A stretch of 12,037 bases of DNA, taken from an uncultured Acinetobacter sp. (GTDB lineage: Bacteria > Pseudomonadota > Gammaproteobacteria > Pseudomonadales > Moraxellaceae). Shown in pieces: positions 6,259-12,037 of the stretch. The stretch lies in assembly GCF_943914805.1 (NCBI RefSeq), contig NZ_CALUDM010000112.1:1-12037 (forward strand), in the 5' to 3' direction. The notes below the pieces were generated by a model. That model did not search any database. It was not told where the DNA came from and saw nothing but the letters and a program-made list of their open reading frames with translations. Within the stretch, counting starts at the first letter, position 1, and each line of letters begins with the position of its first letter. A program made the translations under genes and the position numbers.

Positions 6259-6969
6259 GTGAAAGATGACTATATATTAATCGTCGATGACGAACTTCCA
6301 ATTCGAGAGATGATCCATACCTCATTGGATATGGCAGGTTTTCAGTGTTTACAAGCTGAAGATGCAAAACAAGCACATCAAATGATTGTCGATCAAAGAC
6401 CTTCTCTGATTTTATTAGATTGGATGATGCCGGGTGGCGTGAGTGGCGTAGACTTATGTCGTCGTCTTAAACGCGATGAAAATTTATCAGAAATTCCAGT
6501 CATTATGTTAACAGCGCGTGGCGAAGAAGATCATAAAGTTCAAGGTCTTGACGCTGGTGCCGATGATTATATGACCAAACCATTCTCGACTCGTGAATTG
6601 GTTTCTCGTATCAAAGCCGTATTACGTCGTGCCAATGCACTCAGTGGCGAAAAAACCATTGATGCCAATGGCTTGATCTTAGATCCAGTCAGCCAGCGTG
6701 TCAGCTTCGGCAATAGCATTTTAGAAATGGGGCCAACAGAATACCGTTTATTGGCATTCTTTATGACCCATCCTGAACGTGCTTATACACGCGCTCAACT
6801 GCTTGACCAAGTTTGGGGTGGCAACGTCTATATCGAAGACCGTACCATTGATGTACATATTCGCCGTTTACGCAAAGTGCTTGAACCTTATGGTGCAGAC
6901 CGTTATGTTCAAACTGTACGTGGAACTGGCTACCGCTTTTCAACTCGTGCAGATGTTGCTTTAGGCTAA
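6259..6969 (+). CDS. phoB: phosphate regulon response regulator PhoB
   Basis: A 236-residue OmpR/PhoB-type regulator that activates phosphate-starvation genes when phosphorylated by PhoR. The receiver domain (about 4-120) has the acidic pocket Asp10/Asp11, phospho-acceptor Asp54 in LLDWMMPGG, Thr85 and Lys107 (TKPF). A winged-helix DNA-binding domain (about 135-230) contains GPTEYRLLAFFMTHPERAYTR and the recognition region EDRTIDVHIRRLRKVL, with the wing RGTGYRF. Length and sequence are typical of PhoB; WMMPG and the double Pho box upstream favour PhoB over other OmpR members. Translation begins at GTG (6259-6261), supported by AGGA 9 nt upstream and by alignment of the receiver start. phoR follows 27 bp later. 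Confidence 0.96.
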   Translation: MKDDYILIVDDELPIREMIHTSLDMAGFQCLQAEDAKQAHQMIVDQRPSLILLDWMMPGGVSGVDLCRRLKRDENLSEIPVIMLTARGEEDHKVQGLDAGADDYMTKPFSTRELVSRIKAVLRRANALSGEKTIDANGLILDPVSQRVSFGNSILEMGPTEYRLLAFFMTHPERAYTRAQLLDQVWGGNVYIEDRTIDVHIRRLRKVLEPYGADRYVQTVRGTGYRFSTRADVALG

Positions 6970-6996
6970 GGCTTTATTAAGGTTAAATTATTTTTT

Positions 6997-8355
6997 ATGT
7001 ATGAACCCTACCCCGTCCCTGACATTGCTCGCGAACACCAAAAGTTTCGTTACAGCAGTTTATGGACTTTTGCTAAACAAGATTTACGCCTACTCGTTTT
7101 TTTACTCGTTATTGGGGGCTTTATCGGTTTAGGAATCGGGTATTTTTGGATTTGTATATCCATTGCTTTTGCTGTGTTTTTTATTTTTCAATTACATTCT
7201 TTATACCTTGTGAATGAGTGGATTTCGAATCGACCTTATGATTCACCACCCAATTTAAATGGTATTTGGGGCGCATTACTTTTTAATGTGTATCGAGCAC
7301 AACGACAAGAACGTGTTGTACAAGCAGAGATGGTTGGCTTAATTGATCGAGCGCAATCATCTTTAATTGCCTTGGCAGAAGCCGTTGTATTGACGGATGA
7401 ATTACATCAAATTGAATGGTGGAATCCTGCTGCTGAAAAACTTTTAGGGATTCAACCTCTAGATCGTGGGCGTAATATTTTAACCATTATTCGCCAACCC
7501 AGTTTTATTGAATATTTTAATAATATCGACCAATCACCCGATGGAATTAAAATCAAATCATCGGTTTATGAAGAACATTATGTGCAGATCAAGCTGACCC
7601 GTTTTGGTAGCGAAAGTCGCTTAGTGGTCGCTTATGACGTCACACGCATGCATAACCTAGAACAAATGCGTAAAGACTTTGTCGATAATATTTCACATGA
7701 ATTGCGTACTCCGCTGACAGTTTTAAGCGGTTATATCGAAACTTTTACAGATCAAGAAGATTTAAATCCACGTTGGAAGCGTGCGTTTGAGCAAATGCAA
7801 TCTCAAACTCGTCGCATGAATGCATTGGTGAATGATTTATTATTGTTATCACGACTTGAAGGCAATAAACAAATTGCTAAAAATCAAATCATTGATATGC
7901 CAAGCTTAATGAATCAATTGTTTGATGATGCTCAAGCCTATAATGTGGATTATGGACATACTTTAAATCTAGACATCGATAGTCATTGTGATTTGATTGG
8001 CTCAGATGCTGAGCTTGCCAGTGCTTTTAGCAATTTAATCACCAATGCGATTAAATACACACCCAAAGGTGGTACGGTCACTATGGGTTGGCATGATGAT
8101 GGTGAACATGGTTATTTCACTGTTGAAGATACAGGAATTGGTATTGACCCAAAACATATTCCACGTCTCACTGAACGCTTTTATCGTGTCGATAGCGCAC
8201 GTAGCCGCCAAACAGGTGGAACAGGCTTAGGATTGGCGATCGTCAAACATGTATTGATGCAACATAATGCTTACTTAGAAATTGATTCAAAAGAAAACCA
8301 AGGTTCAACGTTTAGAGTTGTTTTCCCCAAAGATCGTCTTGATTTTGCAGATTAA
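6997..8355 (+). CDS. phoR: phosphate regulon sensor histidine kinase PhoR
   Basis: A 452-residue inner-membrane kinase that phosphorylates PhoB under phosphate limitation and dephosphorylates it otherwise, normally under control of the Pst transporter and PhoU. The N-terminus has two closely spaced hydrophobic helices (about 31-48 and 51-67) with almost no periplasmic loop, as expected for PhoR, which senses indirectly. A linker (70-115) leads to a PAS domain (about 116-217), then HisKA with His234 in NISHELRTPLTVLSGYIETF, and a HATPase domain with the N box (SNLITNAIKYTPKGG, Asn346/Asn350), G1 (EDTGIGID, 377-384) and G2 (GGTGLGLAI, 407-415). It is complete. The ATG at 6997 has AAGG only about 14 nt away, so translation may depend on coupling with phoB. 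Confidence 0.95.
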   Translation: MYEPYPVPDIAREHQKFRYSSLWTFAKQDLRLLVFLLVIGGFIGLGIGYFWICISIAFAVFFIFQLHSLYLVNEWISNRPYDSPPNLNGIWGALLFNVYRAQRQERVVQAEMVGLIDRAQSSLIALAEAVVLTDELHQIEWWNPAAEKLLGIQPLDRGRNILTIIRQPSFIEYFNNIDQSPDGIKIKSSVYEEHYVQIKLTRFGSESRLVVAYDVTRMHNLEQMRKDFVDNISHELRTPLTVLSGYIETFTDQEDLNPRWKRAFEQMQSQTRRMNALVNDLLLLSRLEGNKQIAKNQIIDMPSLMNQLFDDAQAYNVDYGHTLNLDIDSHCDLIGSDAELASAFSNLITNAIKYTPKGGTVTMGWHDDGEHGYFTVEDTGIGIDPKHIPRLTERFYRVDSARSRQTGGTGLGLAIVKHVLMQHNAYLEIDSKENQGSTFRVVFPKDRLDFAD

Positions 8356-8377
8356 TCCTTTTTAAACGGATAAGCCG

Positions 8378-8806
8378 ATGAAATTATTTTTAGACTGTGA
8401 GTTTAATGGCTTCGGTGGAGAACTGATTTCTTTGGCTTTGATTGATGAAAATAATCAATATTTCTATGAAGTTTTGGAATACCAAAACCCTATTGCTTGG
8501 GTCGTTGAACATGTTATTCCTATTTTAAATCAAGCACCTATTTCTTTAGAGAAATTTCAGAAACAGCTACAAAATTTCTTAAATCAATATGATGCCATTG
8601 AAATTATTGCCGATTGGCCAGAAGATTTTGCTCTGTTTTCACGTAGCTTAATTGTTTCTGCTGGAAGATGCTTAAACATACCGCCCTTAAAAATGCAGCT
8701 TTGGATGGAGGAAACAAATGCTCACGTCCCATCGCAACAGCCACATAATGCCTTATCAGATGCACAAGCTTTAAAATTATCTTATTTGAATGCTATGACG
8801 CTTTGA
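8378..8806 (+). CDS. small DEDDh 3'-5' exonuclease/exoribonuclease, Rv2179c-like
   Basis: A 142-residue protein with the RNase H-like DnaQ fold. It starts MKLFLDCEF, giving Exo I Asp6 and Glu8, continues ELISLAL (15-21) and a FYEV strand, has WVVEHVIPIL (41-50), Exo II in IADWPEDFALF (77-87, Asp83 as the likely metal ligand), and Exo III in HNALSDAQAL (123-132) with His123 and Asp128. The order of these blocks matches Mycobacterium tuberculosis Rv2179c, a 3'-5' exoribonuclease, so trimming of RNA ends is the likely activity. The natural substrate is unknown. It starts 22 bp after phoR, preceded by GGATAAG, and so is probably co-transcribed with phoBR. No Pho-related role of this family is known to me. 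Confidence 0.8.
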   Translation: MKLFLDCEFNGFGGELISLALIDENNQYFYEVLEYQNPIAWVVEHVIPILNQAPISLEKFQKQLQNFLNQYDAIEIIADWPEDFALFSRSLIVSAGRCLNIPPLKMQLWMEETNAHVPSQQPHNALSDAQALKLSYLNAMTL

Positions 8807-8817
8807 TTGATTCTAAG

Positions 8818-8849
8818 AAAAAAGCACTCTCCAAAAGAAAAAGTGCTTT
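8818..8849 (-). terminator. terminator of the pncB-side operon after psd
   Basis: On the minus strand, AAAGCACT (complement of 8842-8849) pairs with AGTGCTTT (complement of 8821-8828) around a 13-nt loop, and a run of T follows (A's at 8818-8823 on plus). It sits 47 bp past the psd stop. The same hairpin lies just after the plus-strand exonuclease gene but lacks a T-tract in that direction. Confidence 0.8.
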
Positions 8850-8896
8850 AAACAATCAATACTTTATTAATAAATAATGAATTAAAAAATAACGAA

Positions 8897-9748
8897 TTAA
8901 AGCGTATGACCCAAAGCTTCGCCCATCACCACAACAGAATTCGCTTTAAATTGTGCATCCCAGTCCATCTTATTTTGTTCAAATAAAACAACTGCTGTTG
9001 AACCCAAATAAAAACGACCAAGCTCATCGCCTTTTGCCAATTTTAAATCATGATGGTTCAGTTCTAAACGACCTGTTGGTTTTACTTTACCCGTTGCCAC
9101 AGTTTCAATCCCTGCAACGATCATTGCACCGACTAAAACCACAGCCATACGACCCAATTCAGTATCAAACAAACACACCATACGTTCATTACGTGCAAAT
9201 AAACCCGGAATATTTTCCGCAGTGGTTTGATTCACAGAGAATAATTCACCTGGAATATACAGCGTTTCAGTTAATGTGCCTGCAAAAGGTGTATGTACAC
9301 GATGGTAATCACGTGGTGATAAATAAACCGTAGCAAATTGACCATTTTTAAACGGTTCAGCTAATTGCGGATCACCAATCAATTTTTCAACTGAAAAACT
9401 CTGACCTTTGGCTTGAAAAACATCACCATTTTCAATTTTACCCAGTTGAGAAATCGCTCCATCTGCTGGAGAAACAATACTTTTTGGATCTGTATCAATT
9501 TCACGTACACCGTCTTTTAACGCACGGGTAAAAAATTCATTAAATGACTTATATTTAAGCGCATCTGTTTGTTCTGCAATCGACAGGTCAATACCGTACT
9601 GTGCTTTAAATGCTTGAATTGCTATGTTTTTTACAATTGGATTTTCACTAGCTGCAACTTTACCAACAACACGACTCAATTGTTGCTGTGGAACGACTTT
9701 TTGAGCCTGAATAAAAATTTGTTTTTTTAACTTCGATGTAAGACTCAC
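8897..9748 (-). CDS. psd: phosphatidylserine decarboxylase proenzyme
   Basis: Converts phosphatidylserine to phosphatidylethanolamine at the inner membrane, the last step of PE synthesis. The 283-residue proenzyme cleaves itself within LGST (248-251), between Gly249 and Ser250, leaving a large beta chain and a 34-residue alpha chain whose Ser250 becomes the pyruvoyl cofactor. Also visible are SPADG (93-97) with Asp96 and YHRVHTP (148-154) with His152, which with Ser250 match the Asp/His/Ser set of the E. coli enzyme, and VGAMIVAGIETV (206-217). All processing residues are intact. The start codon is GTG (complement of 9746-9748), overlapping the stop of the upstream rhodanese gene by 4 nt (GTGA), with GGAGA about 10 nt before it. 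Expression is thus translationally coupled to that gene. Confidence 0.95.
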   Translation of the reverse strand: MSLTSKLKKQIFIQAQKVVPQQQLSRVVGKVAASENPIVKNIAIQAFKAQYGIDLSIAEQTDALKYKSFNEFFTRALKDGVREIDTDPKSIVSPADGAISQLGKIENGDVFQAKGQSFSVEKLIGDPQLAEPFKNGQFATVYLSPRDYHRVHTPFAGTLTETLYIPGELFSVNQTTAENIPGLFARNERMVCLFDTELGRMAVVLVGAMIVAGIETVATGKVKPTGRLELNHHDLKLAKGDELGRFYLGSTAVVLFEQNKMDWDAQFKANSVVVMGEALGHTL

Positions 9749-10593
9749 GCAGGTGATTCTCCAGTAATAATTGGACTATCGAGGCGATTGCCCCACTCGC
9801 TCCACGCACCATCATAGGCTTGGATATTCCAACCCAATAATCGACCTACAATATAAGCTAGTCCAGACCGATGATGTGATTGGCAATATACCACTACAGC
9901 TTGATCCAGTTGAAAGCCTAATTGTTCTAAACGTTGTTGCGTGCGTTCTAAAGGATGCAATTTTAAATGATTTTGACGGTTAATAGCACTACTCCATTCG
10001 AAATGAATAGCATTTGGAATGTGACCGCCGCGTCTAGCTGCTAAGCGTTGCCCTGTATATTCATCATCTGTACGGCAATCCCAAAGCTGAATGGATTGCT
10101 GATTTACCTTTTCTAATAATTGTGGATATTCAATGCGATACTGATCGAGATGTTCTAAATTGACTTTAACCAAAGACTCAACTTTGGCAATATTTTCAAC
10201 CTCAGAAGACGTTGGATAACCTGCACCTAACCATGCATGAATTCCACCATTCAATAAACTGACATTTTTAAAGCCAAGACAATGTAAGTTCCAAATCAAA
10301 CGCCCTGCCCATGCACCACCCTCATCGTCATAAACAACAACATGATGATTTGGTGAAATATTCAAATATTCAACCAAGGCATTCAGACCCGCTTCATCGG
10401 GTAATAAACCAGAAGCTTGTTCTTCTTGACGTACCAGTAATTGGGGTTTTAGATGAATTGCATGTGGTATATGTAATTGTTCGTAGACTGAACTACGACT
10501 CAAATCAACGATTCTGAGTAATTCATGCCCTAAAAAAGGCACAATCTGTTCCGCTTCAATGAGCAATCCAAAGTTAAAATCAGTTGCAGTCAT
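9745..10593 (-). CDS. rhdA: thiosulfate sulfurtransferase (rhodanese), RhdA-type
   Basis: A tandem-domain rhodanese of 282 residues that moves a sulfane sulfur from thiosulfate or a similar donor to an acceptor through a cysteine persulfide. The N-terminal domain (about 14-128) is catalytically silent: the loop position VVVYDDEGGAWAGR (85-98) has Asp instead of Cys. The C-terminal domain (about 145-278) has the active-site Cys237 in the loop CQSHHRS (237-243), almost the same as the CQTHHRS loop of Azotobacter vinelandii RhdA and unlike the CGSGVTA loop of mercaptopyruvate sulfurtransferases. This favours thiosulfate over 3-mercaptopyruvate. WDCRTDDEY (171-179) and GGHIPNAIHFEW (189-200) are typical rhodanese motifs. 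No signal peptide. It is followed directly by psd, an order I also recall in Pseudomonas aeruginosa. Confidence 0.88.
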   Translation of the reverse strand: MTATDFNFGLLIEAEQIVPFLGHELLRIVDLSRSSVYEQLHIPHAIHLKPQLLVRQEEQASGLLPDEAGLNALVEYLNISPNHHVVVYDDEGGAWAGRLIWNLHCLGFKNVSLLNGGIHAWLGAGYPTSSEVENIAKVESLVKVNLEHLDQYRIEYPQLLEKVNQQSIQLWDCRTDDEYTGQRLAARRGGHIPNAIHFEWSSAINRQNHLKLHPLERTQQRLEQLGFQLDQAVVVYCQSHHRSGLAYIVGRLLGWNIQAYDGAWSEWGNRLDSPIITGESPA

Positions 10594-10654
10594 ACGATTT
10601 TTCTAATTTAAGACCCTATACAAAATGATCTTATCACAGTGTTTTTTACCAATA

Positions 10655-10691
10655 TGCTGATTTTTCACTTTCCTTTAGCAAAAAATCAGCA
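10655..10691. terminator. hairpin after pncB, possible terminator
   Basis: TGCTGATTTTT (10655-10665) and AAAAATCAGCA (10681-10691) are perfect 11-bp arms with a 15-nt loop, 12 bp past the pncB stop. No proper T-tract follows in the pncB direction; a weak T-rich stretch lies on the plus-strand side. It could attenuate read-through from pncB to rhdA or protect the pncB mRNA end. Confidence 0.45.
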
Positions 10692-10703
10692 ATTTATTTT
10701 CAA

Positions 10704-11912
10704 TTATTCTGCAACTTCAGGAATTTCAAAGACCTGACGTAAATACGCTAAAAAGGTATCATTATCCGTCATGGTTTTCCCTGGACTATCAGAAATCTTC
10801 GCTACAGACTGTCCATTGCATTCCACTAATTTTAATACAATATTTAACGGTTTTTGCCCCATATCATTGGTCAAATTAGTCCCGATACCAAAACTGATTT
10901 GGAAACGATCTTTAAAGTATTGATATAAACTCCAAGCACGTTCCAAGTCTAAACCGTCACTAAAAGTCAGCATCTTGGTCTTGGTATCAATTTTGAGTTT
11001 ACGATAATGCTGATACGCTTTATCGCCCCACTCATACGGATCACCACTGTCATGGCGTAAACCATCAAACAACTTGGCAAAGTACAGATCAAAATCACGC
11101 AGGAATGCATCCATCCCCACAACATCTGTCAACGCAATCCCTAAGTCACCACGATACTCTTGTACCCAAGTCTCAAGTGCCGATTTTTGGAAATCACGCA
11201 AACGGACATCAAGCGCTTGGAAAGCTTGTAAAAACTCATGCGCCATCGTACCAATAGGGTAAATATTGAGTTCTTTTGCCAACAAAACATTGCTTGTCCC
11301 ACGAAAAACGGTAGGTACAGCTTGATGAAAAGTTTGAATCACATGACGTTGCCAATCTAGGCTATAACGGCGACGTGTACCAAAGTCTGAAACCAACAAT
11401 GGTGGATCATTCGGCTTTTGGTCTTTTTCATATTGCTTCAACAGTTCAACTTTGGCCTGTAAGCGACGTTCACCTTCAACTAAAACATCATCTGAACGAA
11501 TACGTTGAAAATAAAGTTCGTTGACGATCGCGAGTACAAAAATCTCGAACATCATTGCCTGAACCATGGGACCTTCAACCCAAATGTCCAAACGTCCCTC
11601 TTCATCTATGCCTGCTTTGATAAAACGGCGTTTTAATTGGAATAATTCTAAATAATCAACAAAATCACTTTTGATAAAACGCAGACTGCGTAAATAGGTC
11701 AACTCATCTTCTTGAAATTTTAAGGTACATAATTGATCAAGTTGATCATTTAAATCATCCAAAATATCCGTCAATGGATAGACAGTGTCGTCTAAATTGC
11801 GACATCTAAAATGGTACACACTATGCGTTTGCGGAAACTTGTGTAATACCACTTGTAACATTGTAAATTTGTATAAATCAGTGTCGAGCAAGGATTGGAT
11901 GATTGGAGCCAT
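10704..11912 (-). CDS. pncB: nicotinate phosphoribosyltransferase
   Basis: Makes nicotinate mononucleotide from nicotinate and PRPP with ATP hydrolysis, the entry step of the Preiss-Handler NAD salvage pathway, in the cytosol. The 402-residue length matches the E. coli-type short form. Visible are LLDTDLYKFTMLQVV (8-22) at the N-terminus, SDFGTRRRYS (175-184), GTSNVLLAKE (205-214), the auto-phosphorylated histidine His225 in GTMAHEF (221-227), HDSGDPYEWGDK (287-298), SDGLD (318-322), and the phosphate-binding FGIGTNLTND (341-350). All are intact. The start ATG (complement of 11910-11912) lacks a strong ribosome-binding site. It probably has its own promoter in 11913-12037, where a palindrome is seen; rhdA follows after a 110-bp gap. 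Confidence 0.95.
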   Translation of the reverse strand: MAPIIQSLLDTDLYKFTMLQVVLHKFPQTHSVYHFRCRNLDDTVYPLTDILDDLNDQLDQLCTLKFQEDELTYLRSLRFIKSDFVDYLELFQLKRRFIKAGIDEEGRLDIWVEGPMVQAMMFEIFVLAIVNELYFQRIRSDDVLVEGERRLQAKVELLKQYEKDQKPNDPPLLVSDFGTRRRYSLDWQRHVIQTFHQAVPTVFRGTSNVLLAKELNIYPIGTMAHEFLQAFQALDVRLRDFQKSALETWVQEYRGDLGIALTDVVGMDAFLRDFDLYFAKLFDGLRHDSGDPYEWGDKAYQHYRKLKIDTKTKMLTFSDGLDLERAWSLYQYFKDRFQISFGIGTNLTNDMGQKPLNIVLKLVECNGQSVAKISDSPGKTMTDNDTFLAYLRQVFEIPEVAE

Positions 11913-11930
11913 ATCTGTTTCAATTTCGCT

Positions 11931-11951
11931 ATGCTTTTTGCATTAAAGCAT
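11931..11951. promoter_or_regulatory. palindrome upstream of pncB, possible operator
   Basis: ATGCTTT (11931-11937) and AAAGCAT (11945-11951) are perfect 7-bp arms with a 7-nt spacer, 18 bp before the pncB start codon. NAD salvage genes are often controlled by repressors such as NrtR, but I cannot match this to a known motif. It could also form an mRNA leader hairpin. Confidence 0.35.
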
Positions 11952-12037
11952 ATTTTTAAATGACATAAAGTAATCATTTATATCTCATAAACAGTATTTA
12001 TAAACTTTTTTTAAGCAATTTAAGGCAAAAATTAAGT

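Noticed and set aside
6074..6376. 100-codon minus-strand ORF across the phoB promoter and 5' end
   Set aside because: It overlaps both Pho boxes and is antisense to the phoB receiver domain. The product has no recognisable motif and looks like chance openness in AT-rich DNA.
7012..7019. CCCGTCCC as a possible FtsK-orienting (KOPS) sequence
   Set aside because: It does not fit GGGNAGGG or its complement, and lies within the phoR coding sequence.
8953..9333. 126-codon plus-strand ORF opposite psd
   Set aside because: Antisense to the processing site and catalytic regions of psd; no domain or ribosome-binding site seen.
6038..10663. 13-mer AATATGCTGATTT present near 6038 and near 10651
   Set aside because: Short, AT-rich and without a shared context; probably chance.

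Overview
The window looks like a chromosomal segment of an Acinetobacter species or close relative. It is AT-rich, and its gene families match that group: a PhoB/PhoR pair with Pho boxes, a RhdA-type rhodanese next to psd, and pncB. It also carries a Xer recombination site that closely resembles the pXerC/D (pdif) sites known from Acinetobacter plasmids. The assignment rests on recall of protein and site sequences, not on a search.

Layout. Bases 1-1484 are accessory-like. A possible gene fragment runs off the left edge on the minus strand. Next is an unrecognised 293-residue minus-strand protein with residues that could form a PD-(D/E)XK nuclease site. Its start lies behind a small palindrome and a near-consensus 28-bp dif-like site at 1201-1228. 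Weaker dif-like matches lie at 164-191 and 1287-1314, so the unknown gene may be cargo of a Xer-associated module. This is the part of the window most likely to hold something undescribed.

Bases 1485-4137 carry a YbdL-type methionine aminotransferase with its own terminator, then a MATE-family efflux transporter. The transporter converges on a minus-strand short-chain dehydrogenase/reductase (SDR, 4282-5130). A TetR-family regulator (5341-6015) is divergent from the SDR. Between them a perfect 9+4+9 palindrome overlaps -35 boxes facing both ways, so the regulator probably represses both genes.

Bases 6172-8806 form a phosphate-response operon: two tandem Pho boxes, phoB (GTG start), phoR, and 22 bp later a small DEDDh exonuclease resembling Rv2179c. 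Phosphorylated PhoB probably activates its own operon.

Bases 8818-12037 are all on the minus strand: pncB (NAD salvage), then rhdA and psd, translationally coupled by a 4-nt GTGA overlap. psd ends at a strong hairpin terminator that also separates it from the converging phoBR operon. Apart from the left end, the window is ordinary core-genome housekeeping and regulation.
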